From: Flammeovirgaceae bacterium UBA2371
GTDB lineage: Bacteria; Bacteroidota; Bacteroidia; Cytophagales; Cyclobacteriaceae
Reading direction: 5' to 3'
NCBI GenBank assembly: GCA_002345965.1
Contig: DDTF01000023.1
Location: 299-16,785 of the forward strand
DNA length: 16,487 nucleotides
Position numbers and translations under genes: made by a program. Below, in pieces: positions 7,265 through 14,906 of this stretch; position 1 is the stretch's first letter; every line of letters begins with the position of its first letter. The notes under the pieces were generated by a model, which was not told the origin of the DNA, searched no databases, and saw nothing but the letters and a program-made list of their open reading frames with translations.

Positions 7265-10140
7265 GGCTTGTCCTTACATTCAACAATTAGTTTAATATTC
7301 GTCCCTGAGTTATTATTTGTAATGCTTAAACTACCCCCCATTTTAGTGGCTCGATGGGCAATGTTGGCTATGCCTCCCTCAGATTGAGAAATTATATCCT
7401 CTGTAACTCCTACTCCATCGTCATTCACTTCAAACACGAATTTGCCTTCCGATTCGCTAAATATAAGGTCTACATAGGAAGCATGCGAGTGCTTGAATAC
7501 ATTAGTTAAAGATTCCTTCAAAATGAGGTTAATTTGTCTGCCAAATCCATAGGGCAGTTTGATGTCATTTGTCACTAAATAGGAAGGTCGAAAATCAATT
7601 TTACTGTCCTTAAATAGACGTACACCAAAATCTCTCACATGAACAAATAGATTGGAAATAATCTCATTGGCTGGATCCAATGCCCATATGAAATCCTTTG
7701 TTCCCGTAATAAGCTCTTTAGCAGAATCTTCAATTTTTATCAGGGTGGCTCCTACGTCATTTTTCTTCAAGCGCACTAACCCTGCATAATTAATTATTCG
7801 AGCCAATTGGTTGCCCATCTCATCATGAAAATCTCTTCCTATCTCTTTCCTGAGTCGGGCATTTTCTTCCTGCCTAAATCGCTCTCTCGCCAGTACCTTG
7901 TTGACCTGGTACTTCAATCGAAAGTAAAAAAAGAGTACCCCCAATAAGATAAATGATATAATTCCAAACGTGATAAAACCAGTTGTTTGGTAGATCGGCT
8001 TTTCTATTTCAAAACCATATTGCAGCGGATCATTGGCCCATATTCCATCCTTGTCGCGTGAGAGCACTTTGAACACATATTTCCCGGGTGGCAAGCTGCT
8101 GTATGTCACTTTTTGATTACTGGTGGGTGGTCCCCATTTGGTTTCAAAACCTTCCAACATGTACTTATAACTGACAGACTGTGGGTCAAGTTTGTTTATT
8201 TTCAGAAAACTAAAAGTCAGATGGTTTTTATCACTTGGAAACTTCGGAGCTATTGGGTATTGATACAAGAAAGAAAGGCTATCAGAATAGAGGCGTATCG
8301 GGTCCTCACCAAAAAATAGCTCAACATTGAGTAGATGAAGTTTTTGGTCACTTAAATTGAATGACTTTCCAAAGTGATAAAGCCCATTGGACAAGCCAAA
8401 ATACTTTTCCTGATCATCTACAAAATAGGACCTGAAACTAAGTTCCCGATTGGAGGCATCATGAATTAAACCAAAACGGACAAATTCATTAACCTCTAAG
8501 TCGGCCCCTAAATTGAATCGATCAATTCCGAGGTCATGACCAATCCATATATAATCCTCCGCATCTGTGCCCGTGAAATAAATCGTTGAGGAGCCAACCA
8601 TCCGTCCATAATGCCTGACCTCATTGGTTTTTAAGTTGAGTAACGCAATGCCTCTAACAGCATATCCTATCACTAAATATTCCTTTTTATATACACTGAT
8701 GGAATAAGCTACCGACCTATTGTAACTCGGGATACTTAATCTTTTTACACTATCATTTTCGATATAGACTACCGAGTTGTTACTGGCTACAAGCATCCAC
8801 TTCAATTCAGGAGCATATACCATTTTGTAGTATCTGCTGGGAGGAATAGAATCTTCAATGGAAAAGTTGACAAATTTTTCACCATCAAATGCACTGATCA
8901 CATTGCCTTTTTTGAATGTAAGCCAAGCCCTGTTATTAGCATCAAACTCAATGTCATTAACAGAGTCGCTGTGTAACCCGTTTTTTCTTGTGTGCCACAC
9001 AGGGTTACCCAACTGGTCTAAGTAGGCCAATCCCACATCTGCAGCTATCCATATTTTTCCATTATTGTCTTTTTGAATTGCATTGATCCGATTACTGCCC
9101 TTATCACTAAAATCAAGTCTTCGCGTGATCACGTTGTTTTCTATCACAATCAAACCCTCATCCTTAGTGCCTACCCAAATAGTGTTTCCGTCTTTGAAGA
9201 CGGAAGTGACCAATCCATTAATCCCTTCAATTTTTTCGAATTCAGAGTACCAATATTTATGCAACTCACCATTACTTGTTCCGATCCAGGTAATGCCCTC
9301 ACTGTCCTTTAGTCCTACGAAATGTTCTGAATCAATTTTAAATGTCCTCGGTGTTACCTGATCCTCTTCCATCACTATACGATCCAAGTCAGCATTATTT
9401 CTACGCCAAATTATTTTGGCCCCGTCCTCAATCAATACCACCGGATAATTAAGACGTGGTTCCACCAGTATAGGCCTGTTCGCACTATCCAGGCTAAATG
9501 TTCCTGCATTGGTAATGACGAGTGTTTTTCCATTAATAAAATGCACGCTATACAAAGTCAACCCTGGAGCCATTTCAATATTCAGGACGCCTTTTTTAGA
9601 ATGGTACAGGAGCTGATCGGAGGTGGTGATAACATAGTACTCAGCTTCATTTCGGCTAAATACGTCTTTGACAAGAGCCACTCCTGCTCTTGCTATTTTA
9701 GGGTGGTAGACTTCATCATCATAAATTTTAGTTACCGAGAAGTTCTGATCAAAGCAGAGTAAAGTGTCGTAGAAATGAAAAACCTTCCGAATTCTGGAAT
9801 CAAACTCAAAAGTCTTGAAGCTCTTTCCGTTAAAATAGGAGACTCCTCCCTCACCGCCAATCCAAACTCCGCCTTTCAAGGCTGGAGCGAGACTCAAAAC
9901 AACATTGCTTAATAACCCGTCTGATTGCGTAAATGTCTTAAAATTAGTCCCATCAAAGCAGGTAAGCCCGTCCCCATCCGACCCCAACCACAAGTACCCC
10001 AAATCGTCTTCTATTAAAGTCGTAATCAGAGATTGCGGTAAGCCATCTCGAACATCATAGGAAGTCTCTAAAAACTTTTGTCCTGTTGCCAGGTTAAGCA
10101 TTCCTAAACAAATTATTAAGAGAAGAATTGAACGGCTCAT
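7261..10140 (-). CDS. Periplasmic-propeller sensor histidine kinase (HisKA_3 type)
   Basis: This is an inner-membrane sensor kinase that should phosphorylate the response regulator encoded by the overlapping next gene. I use the ATG at 10138-10140 (959 residues), because it puts a clean signal peptide (MSRSILLLIICLG..., ending at about residue 21) at the N-terminus. An in-frame TTG 39 bases further upstream coincides with a promoter element. The large periplasmic region carries two-component-propeller repeats, seen as recurring W-I/L/V-G turns (Trp51, 93, 285, 322, 364, 532). A Y_Y_Y-type beta-sandwich follows (about 645-715, with YKYMLEGFETKW and YSSLPPGKYVFKV), then one transmembrane helix (about 722-740). 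The cytoplasmic kinase has phospho-acceptor His772 in RDFHDEMGNQLARI, the N-box ESLTNVFKHSHA with Asn880, the DDGVG loop (about 907-911) and GGIANI (922-927). There is no fused receiver or AraC domain, so it is not a hybrid regulator. It probably senses the ligand of the neighbouring SusCD system. Confidence 0.92.
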   Translation of the reverse strand: MSRSILLLIICLGMLNLATGQKFLETSYDVRDGLPQSLITTLIEDDLGYLWLGSDGDGLTCFDGTNFKTFTQSDGLLSNVVLSLAPALKGGVWIGGEGGVSYFNGKSFKTFEFDSRIRKVFHFYDTLLCFDQNFSVTKIYDDEVYHPKIARAGVALVKDVFSRNEAEYYVITTSDQLLYHSKKGVLNIEMAPGLTLYSVHFINGKTLVITNAGTFSLDSANRPILVEPRLNYPVVLIEDGAKIIWRRNNADLDRIVMEEDQVTPRTFKIDSEHFVGLKDSEGITWIGTSNGELHKYWYSEFEKIEGINGLVTSVFKDGNTIWVGTKDEGLIVIENNVITRRLDFSDKGSNRINAIQKDNNGKIWIAADVGLAYLDQLGNPVWHTRKNGLHSDSVNDIEFDANNRAWLTFKKGNVISAFDGEKFVNFSIEDSIPPSRYYKMVYAPELKWMLVASNNSVVYIENDSVKRLSIPSYNRSVAYSISVYKKEYLVIGYAVRGIALLNLKTNEVRHYGRMVGSSTIYFTGTDAEDYIWIGHDLGIDRFNLGADLEVNEFVRFGLIHDASNRELSFRSYFVDDQEKYFGLSNGLYHFGKSFNLSDQKLHLLNVELFFGEDPIRLYSDSLSFLYQYPIAPKFPSDKNHLTFSFLKINKLDPQSVSYKYMLEGFETKWGPPTSNQKVTYSSLPPGKYVFKVLSRDKDGIWANDPLQYGFEIEKPIYQTTGFITFGIISFILLGVLFFYFRLKYQVNKVLARERFRQEENARLRKEIGRDFHDEMGNQLARIINYAGLVRLKKNDVGATLIKIEDSAKELITGTKDFIWALDPANEIISNLFVHVRDFGVRLFKDSKIDFRPSYLVTNDIKLPYGFGRQINLILKESLTNVFKHSHASYVDLIFSESEGKFVFEVNDDGVGVTEDIISQSEGGIANIAHRATKMGGSLSITNNNSGTNIKLIVECKDKP

Positions 10141-10145
10141 TAGAA

Positions 10146-10180
10146 CAAATCTAACCCATACGAAAGTGTTACGCCACAAA
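10146..10180 (-). promoter_or_regulatory. Predicted promoter of the sensor kinase-response regulator operon
   Basis: On the minus strand, TAGATTTG (10146-10153) is an exact match to the Bacteroidota -7 element TAnnTTTG. TTTG (10177-10180) lies 23 bases upstream as a -33 element, at the long end of the accepted spacing. Only five bases separate the -7 element from the ATG at 10140, so transcription would start at or next to the start codon and give an almost leaderless mRNA. Confidence 0.55.
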
Positions 10181-10231
10181 TGGGCTCCAGCTTTTGGCGT
10201 TGTCTAAATCAGAGAAGCAACCATAAACCAT

Positions 10232-10267
10232 AAAAAAAGGCCTCCTGAATCAGGAGGCCTTTTTTTT
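10232..10267. terminator. Strong bidirectional intrinsic terminator after rplU-rpmA
   Basis: The arms GGCCTCCT and AGGAGGCC pair around a 5-base GAATC loop (10239-10259). A7 stands on the left and T8 on the right, so the hairpin works for either strand. On the minus strand it starts 20 bases after the rpmA stop codon, and separates the ribosomal operon from the kinase promoter downstream. Confidence 0.93.
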
Positions 10268-10287
10268 GGATAATATTTTTGAGTGCG

Positions 10288-10545
10288 TTACGCTTCTCCT
10301 TCAACAGAAACGAAAGACTTGTCCTTTTTGCCCTTTTTAAAGGCCACTACGCCATCTGCCAAAGCAAACAAAGTATGATCTTTGCCCATGCCAACACCAA
10401 CACCAGGATGGTGCTTGGTACCACGTTGACGAACGATGATGTTTCCAGCGATCACTTTTTGTCCACCAAATACCTTAATGCCCAATCGTTTGCTTTCCGA
10501 TTCACGGCCGTTCTTTACTTTACCTTCACCTTTCTTATGTGCCAT
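10288..10545 (-). CDS. rpmA: 50S ribosomal protein L27
   Basis: L27 is a large-subunit ribosomal protein whose N-terminal tail reaches towards the peptidyl-transferase centre. The 85-residue product begins MAHKKGEG and continues with the family signature KNGRESESKRLGIKVFGGQ (11-29), then GNIIVRQRGTKHHPG and GMGKDHTLFAL. It has the normal family length and lacks the cleavable N-terminal extension seen in Firmicutes L27. The acidic SVEGEA tail is lineage-variable. It starts 9 bases after the rplU stop codon, in the conserved L21-L27 gene order, and is followed by a strong terminator. Confidence 0.98.
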   Translation of the reverse strand: MAHKKGEGKVKNGRESESKRLGIKVFGGQKVIAGNIIVRQRGTKHHPGVGVGMGKDHTLFALADGVVAFKKGKKDKSFVSVEGEA

Positions 10546-10554
10546 GGTTCTGTA

Positions 10555-10869
10555 TTATTTACCTGAAATATTGTCAATAAGTAATTTTGTGTATTGCTGA
10601 CGGTGGCCGTTCTTCACTGCATATCCCTTTCTTCTCTTCTTCTTGAAAACGATAACCTTGTCACCTTTTACATGCTCCATAATTTTACCTGAAACATTCG
10701 CGCCAGATAGTACCGGGGAGCCAACCTCCACTTTACCCTTATTATCTATAAGGAGTACTTTGTCCAGCTTCACAGAAGCTCCGGCCTCGCCCTCCATTCT
10801 GGGGGCATATATATACTGGTCTTTTTCGACCTTGAATTGCTTTCCAGCGATATCCACAATAGCGTACAT
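10555..10869 (-). CDS. rplU: 50S ribosomal protein L21
   Basis: L21 is a large-subunit protein that binds 23S rRNA. The 104-residue product opens with MYAIVDIAGKQFKVEKDQ and closes with the diagnostic basic segment VIVFKKKRRKGYAVKNGHRQ (about 73-92) followed by YTKLLI. Its length is typical. It is the first gene of the two-gene rplU-rpmA operon, with a canonical promoter 26 bases upstream of its ATG. Confidence 0.98.
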   Translation of the reverse strand: MYAIVDIAGKQFKVEKDQYIYAPRMEGEAGASVKLDKVLLIDNKGKVEVGSPVLSGANVSGKIMEHVKGDKVIVFKKKRRKGYAVKNGHRQQYTKLLIDNISGK

Positions 10870-10894
10870 GATTCTCAGCTTTAAAAATGGAGTG

Positions 10895-10925
10895 CAAAGA
10901 TAGATTATAGACCCGTAAAAACAAA
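10895..10925 (-). promoter_or_regulatory. Predicted rplU-rpmA promoter
   Basis: On the minus strand, TTTG (10922-10925) and TATCTTTG (10895-10902) are separated by exactly 19 bases. This is the canonical Bacteroidota -33/-7 arrangement for the primary sigma factor. It predicts a start site near 10889 and a leader of about 20 bases, too short for a structured ribosomal-protein leader. Confidence 0.85.
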
Positions 10926-11237
10926 AAACATCTTAAAAATAGGCTCAGACCCCGAAACGCTTCAAAATTCATTGGTTTTTGAATATCCAGTAAAATTGGG
11001 CCCAGAAGACGGGCTTGCCCGGACGACAGCTTTAGAAACATGAAGGACCAAAATAGCTAAAAATAACCCTCTCAGAACCGTCCGGTCTTATTCAAAAATA
11101 AGGGCTTAAATATTTACAAAATATTTTACTTAACTATTCTCTTCATCTCTTCTGTTTAAGTGAATGAAAATGAATTCCTTCGGGTTACTAATAATAGAAA
11201 TTCACATTGAATTGAACTTAGGATAGCCATCATGCCC
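10926..11237. other. Non-coding divergent intergenic region with clustered inverted repeats
   Basis: No convincing gene was found between the rplU promoter and the nrdB promoter. Several structured elements lie together: CGGGC-TT-GCCCG (11010-11021); CCGGACG (11019-11025) complementary to CGTCCGG (11079-11085); CTTATT-CAAA-AATAAG (11087-11102); and AAATATTT-ACA-AAATATTT (11108-11126). The G/C-rich repeats stand out from the A/T-rich surroundings. They sit upstream of the predicted nrdB promoter, so they would act as operators or belong to an unannotated transcript rather than to the nrdB leader. Confidence 0.4.
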
Positions 11238-11268
11238 TTTGAATTTTATCCATCATTTCAAATATTTG
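11238..11268 (+). promoter_or_regulatory. Predicted nrdB-nrdA promoter
   Basis: TTTG (11238-11241) and AATATTTG (11261-11268) are separated by 19 bases. The -33 element and spacing are ideal, and the -7 element has one mismatch to TAnnTTTG. A start near 11273 would give a leader of about 100 bases before nrdB, in which I see no clear structure. Confidence 0.55.
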
Positions 11269-11372
11269 TCTTCTTACTGATGATCAGAATTGGATTTTCT
11301 TCTGAAACTGGTCTCTCAACTTTTCGCCAAGATCAATTGAATAATGATTAATAACCTATAACGATATATATA

Positions 11373-12362
11373 ATGAGTCAAGTCAACCAAGAAGAGCCTA
11401 TTTTAAAGGAGAACAAAGACCGATTTGTATTATTCCCAATCAAACACCATGACATATGGAAATATTATAAACAGGCCGAGGCAAGCTTCTGGACTGCAGA
11501 GGAAATTGATTTGAGTCAGGATTTAAAAGATTGGGCCAACCTCAATGATGGTGAAAGGCACTTTATCACGCATGTTTTGGCCTTTTTTGCTGCCAGCGAT
11601 GGCATTGTGAACGAAAACCTGGCCGAACATTTTGTGGGTGAAGTGCAGTACACTGAGGCTAAGTTCTTTTATGGATTCCAGATTGCGATCGAAAATATCC
11701 ACTCTGAAACCTATTCGCTCCTTATCGACACCTATGTTAAAGATCCAAAAGAAAAGGACAAGCTGTTTCATGGGATTGAAACCATGGAGTGTGTAAAGAA
11801 GAAAGCCGAGTGGGCCCTCAGATGGATCGATAATGGAGATTTTGCCGAAAGACTGATTGCCTTTGCCGCTGTAGAAGGAATTTTCTTCTCAGGCTCATTC
11901 TGTTCCATCTTCTGGTTAAAGAAAAGAGGCTTGATGCCAGGACTTAGTTTTTCCAATGAGCTCATCTCTCGTGATGAAGGCCTGCATTGTGATTTTGCAT
12001 GTCATTTGTATACCCAGCATGTCATCCACAAGCTGCCAGAAGCCAAGGTGATTGAAATCATTAAGGATGCAGTAGAAATTGAGAAGGAGTTTGTAACCGA
12101 TGCCTTGCCTGTAAACCTTATTGGTATGAATGCCGAGCAAATGAGGCAGTACATTGAATTTGTGGCTGATCGCCTCCTTAATGAATTGATAGGCAAAAAA
12201 GTATATAATGCCACCAATCCGTTTGATTTTATGGAAATGATTTCTTTACGAGGAAAAACCAATTTCTTTGAGAAAAGAGTGGCTGAATACCAGAAAGCAG
12301 GAGTGATGAATAGTACTGAAAAAGATTCGTCACCCAAGTTTTCATTGAACGAAGATTTTTGA
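11373..12362 (+). CDS. nrdB: Class Ia ribonucleoside-diphosphate reductase, beta subunit
   Basis: This subunit holds the di-iron centre and tyrosyl radical that drive reduction of ribonucleotides to deoxyribonucleotides by the alpha subunit, so it needs oxygen for activation. The 329-residue product is of the eukaryote-like R2 branch. The metal ligands are all present: Asp76 (FFAASDGIVNENL), Glu107 and His110 (ENIHSETY), Glu168 (AAVEGIFFSG), Glu202 and His205 (RDEGLHCDFA). The radical tyrosine is Tyr114. The aromatic-acidic C-terminus, FSLNEDF, matches the tail that docks onto the large subunit. The start ATG lies in a purine/AT-rich stretch with no Shine-Dalgarno sequence. It is first in an nrdB-nrdA operon, 50 bases ahead of nrdA, in reverse order to the nrdAB of enterobacteria. 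No canonical NrdR box pair was recognised upstream. Confidence 0.97.
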   Translation: MSQVNQEEPILKENKDRFVLFPIKHHDIWKYYKQAEASFWTAEEIDLSQDLKDWANLNDGERHFITHVLAFFAASDGIVNENLAEHFVGEVQYTEAKFFYGFQIAIENIHSETYSLLIDTYVKDPKEKDKLFHGIETMECVKKKAEWALRWIDNGDFAERLIAFAAVEGIFFSGSFCSIFWLKKRGLMPGLSFSNELISRDEGLHCDFACHLYTQHVIHKLPEAKVIEIIKDAVEIEKEFVTDALPVNLIGMNAEQMRQYIEFVADRLLNELIGKKVYNATNPFDFMEMISLRGKTNFFEKRVAEYQKAGVMNSTEKDSSPKFSLNEDF

Positions 12363-12412
12363 TATCTTGAAGAACATTTTTTAAACTATTTTTTACCCCC
12401 AAACAACCCAAC

Positions 12413-14848
12413 ATGCTCGTAGTTAAACGTGACGGACACAGAGAGTCCGTAAAGTTCGACAAGATCACCGCACGCATTGAAAAGCTCTGCTACGGCCTGG
12501 AAACCAACTTTGTGAATCCAGTTGAAGTAGCCATGAAGGTGATCAATGGATTGTACGATGGAGTTTCTACACAGGAACTTGACAATCTTGCCGCAGAAAT
12601 TGCAGCAACGATGACGACAAAGCATCCTGACTTCGCCAAGCTGGCGGCCAGGATCGCTGTATCCAACTTGCACAAAACCACCAGTAAGTCTTTTTCTAAC
12701 ACCATGAAAAGACTTTACCAGTACATCGATCCTAAGACGGGCCAAAACGCCCCTCTTATTTCGAAGGAAACGTGGAAGGTAATAAAAACCAACGCAGCCG
12801 AACTGGATGCCGCGATCATTTACGATCGTGACTTCAGCTACGACTATTTTGGTTTCAAAACACTGGAGCGCTCTTACCTCATGAAGATGGATGGTAAGGT
12901 GGTAGAAAGACCTCAGCACCTGCTTATGCGTGTAGCAGTGGGTATTCACGGTGAGGATATTCCAGCGGCTATAGAAACTTATAATCTATTGTCGGAGAAG
13001 TGGTTTACCCATGCAACGCCAACACTGTTCAATGCGGGTACACCTAAACCTCAATTGTCATCCTGCTTCCTTTTGTCAATGAAGGATGACAGCATCGATG
13101 GTATTTATGATACGTTGAAAAATTGTGCTAAGATTTCACAATCAGCAGGTGGAATCGGATTGAGCATTCACAATATCAGAGCCAAAGGAAGCTATATCAA
13201 AGGAACAGGCGGTACATCCAATGGAATTGTACCTATGTTGAGAAACTTTGACATGACAGCCCGCTATGTAGATCAAGGCGGAGGAAAACGCAAAGGAAGC
13301 TTTGCCATGTACCTCGAACCCTGGCATGCAGATGTTTTTGAATTCCTTGAATTGAAGAAAAATCATGGTAAGGAAGAAATGAGAGCCCGCGATCTGTTCC
13401 TCGCTCTCTGGATTCCTGATTTATTCATGAAGCGTGTCGAGAACAACGAAATGTGGTCATTGTTCTGCCCTAATGAAGCACCAGGGTTGGCAGATTGCTA
13501 CGGTGAAGAATTCGAACGCTTGTACGAAAAATATGAGAATGAAGGCAAAGCACGCAAGCAGGTAAAGGCACAAGACCTTTGGTTTGAAGTGTTGGAAGCT
13601 CAGATTGAAACAGGTACACCTTATATGCTTTATAAGGATGCCGCCAACAAGAAGTCCAATCAGAAAAACTTAGGCACCATCAAGTCAAGTAACTTGTGTA
13701 CTGAGATTATCGAATACACTTCTCCAGATGAGATCGCAGTTTGTAACCTGGCCTCTATCGCATTGCCCAAATTCGTTTCAGAGGATGGTAAATTTGATCA
13801 TCAACGATTGTATGAGATCACCAAGGTGATCACCAAAAACCTCAATAAGGTAATTGACATCAATTACTATCCTGTGCCGGAAGCACGCAACTCTAACCTG
13901 CGCCATCGCCCTATTGGTATTGGTGTACAAGGTTTAGCAGATGCATTCATTCTGCTGCGCATGCCATTCGACTCAGAAGAGGCTCGTGGATTGAATAAAG
14001 ACATTCACGAAACCATCTACTTCGCTGCCATGGAAGCTTCTATGGAGCTCGCGAAAGAACATGGTCCTTATGAATCTTATAAAGGCTCTCCGGTATCTAA
14101 AGGTATATTCCAATTTGACATGTGGGGTGTTACACCAAGCTCAGGTCGTTGGAACTGGGATGGTCTGAAGAAAGAAGTAAAGCAGAATGGTGTACGCAAC
14201 TCGTTGCTATTGGCCCCTATGCCTACTGCCTCCACTTCACAAATTCTTGGTAACAACGAATGTTTTGAGCCTTATACCTCAAACATTTACTCCAGAAGGA
14301 CATTGTCGGGTGATTTCATCATTGTAAACAAACATTTGATGAAAGACCTGATCGAACTTGGTCTTTGGGATGATACCATGCGTCAGAAGTTGATTGCTGC
14401 TAATGGTTCTGTTCAGGCCATTCCTGAAATACCTCAGCACATTAAGGACATCTATAAAACCGTTTGGGAGATTTCTCAAAAGGCAATAATAGATATGTCT
14501 GCAGATCGTGGTGCGTTTATATGTCAATCACAAAGTCTGAACATACATATCACCGATCCAAACTTTGGTAAATTGACTTCTATGCACTTCTATGCATGGA
14601 AGAAAGGACTAAAGACGGGTATGTATTACTTGCGCTCTACCGCAGCTGCAGATGCCATCAAGTTTACTTTGGATAAGAATACAGTAGCTCAGCCTAAAGC
14701 AGTAGCTTCAACAGGCGGAACTGTAGTAGAACCAGCAGCCAAAGAACCCGTGGTAGCCTATTCTTCAAAAGAAAACGTAGATCAGAAACGCTCTGACATG
14801 GCCTGCTCACTGGACAACCCAGATGATTGCGAGGCTTGTGGTAGCTAA
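12413..14848 (+). CDS. nrdA: Class Ia ribonucleoside-diphosphate reductase, alpha subunit
   Basis: This is the catalytic and allosteric subunit that reduces NDPs to dNDPs. The 811-residue product begins with an ATP-cone (about 1-90, VVKRDGHRESVKFDKI), so it should have overall activity control by ATP/dATP. The barrel carries catalytic Cys218 (QLSSCFLL), Asn427, Cys429 and Glu431 (SSNLCTEI), and Cys444 (AVCNLASIAL), the same spacing as in the eukaryotic enzymes. The radical-transfer tyrosines are Tyr738-Tyr739 in KTGMYYLRS. A low-complexity linker (about 755-795) leads to the C-terminal redox pair Cys806/Cys809 in CEACGS, which reloads the active site from thioredoxin or glutaredoxin. No intein or frameshift interrupts it. 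It is the last gene of the operon and ends 20 bases before a terminator shared with acs. Confidence 0.97.
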   Translation: MLVVKRDGHRESVKFDKITARIEKLCYGLETNFVNPVEVAMKVINGLYDGVSTQELDNLAAEIAATMTTKHPDFAKLAARIAVSNLHKTTSKSFSNTMKRLYQYIDPKTGQNAPLISKETWKVIKTNAAELDAAIIYDRDFSYDYFGFKTLERSYLMKMDGKVVERPQHLLMRVAVGIHGEDIPAAIETYNLLSEKWFTHATPTLFNAGTPKPQLSSCFLLSMKDDSIDGIYDTLKNCAKISQSAGGIGLSIHNIRAKGSYIKGTGGTSNGIVPMLRNFDMTARYVDQGGGKRKGSFAMYLEPWHADVFEFLELKKNHGKEEMRARDLFLALWIPDLFMKRVENNEMWSLFCPNEAPGLADCYGEEFERLYEKYENEGKARKQVKAQDLWFEVLEAQIETGTPYMLYKDAANKKSNQKNLGTIKSSNLCTEIIEYTSPDEIAVCNLASIALPKFVSEDGKFDHQRLYEITKVITKNLNKVIDINYYPVPEARNSNLRHRPIGIGVQGLADAFILLRMPFDSEEARGLNKDIHETIYFAAMEASMELAKEHGPYESYKGSPVSKGIFQFDMWGVTPSSGRWNWDGLKKEVKQNGVRNSLLLAPMPTASTSQILGNNECFEPYTSNIYSRRTLSGDFIIVNKHLMKDLIELGLWDDTMRQKLIAANGSVQAIPEIPQHIKDIYKTVWEISQKAIIDMSADRGAFICQSQSLNIHITDPNFGKLTSMHFYAWKKGLKTGMYYLRSTAAADAIKFTLDKNTVAQPKAVASTGGTVVEPAAKEPVVAYSSKENVDQKRSDMACSLDNPDDCEACGS

Positions 14849-14868
14849 ATTGTAATTAACAGGATTAG

Positions 14869-14904
14869 AACCCTGCCTCAACTTTCATTGGGGCAGGGTT
14901 TTTT
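14869..14904. terminator. Terminator between convergent nrdA and acs
   Basis: The arms AACCCTGCC (14869-14877) and GGCAGGGTT (14892-14900) form a 9-pair stem around a 14-base loop, followed on the plus strand by a T-run (14899-14904). It is a good terminator for nrdBA. On the minus strand the hairpin is followed by TTCTAATCC rather than a long U-run, so termination of acs is less certain. Confidence 0.85.
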
Positions 14905-14906
14905 AT

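Noticed and set aside
7261..10140. Kinase as a hybrid two-component (HTCS) regulator
   Set aside because: The protein ends just after the ATPase domain. There is no receiver or AraC-type DNA-binding domain in the same chain.
10742..11041. A 99-codon minus-strand frame overlapping the start of rplU
   Set aside because: It runs through rplU in another frame and across the rplU promoter. The product resembles no known protein.
11108..11126. AAATATTT-ACA-AAATATTT as an NrdR box
   Set aside because: NrdR boxes have an ACAC...GTGT-bounded consensus and come in pairs near the promoter. This palindrome lacks the bounding bases and occurs once.
11232..11351. A 39-codon open frame on the plus strand just upstream of nrdB
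   Set aside because: It spans the predicted nrdB promoter, has no signal peptide or recognisable motif, and its composition is that of the A/T-rich intergenic DNA.
12386..12949. A 187-codon frame antisense to the start of nrdA
   Set aside because: It is a shadow of the strongly supported nrdA reading frame, and its product is rich in Cys, His and Arg without domain-like order.
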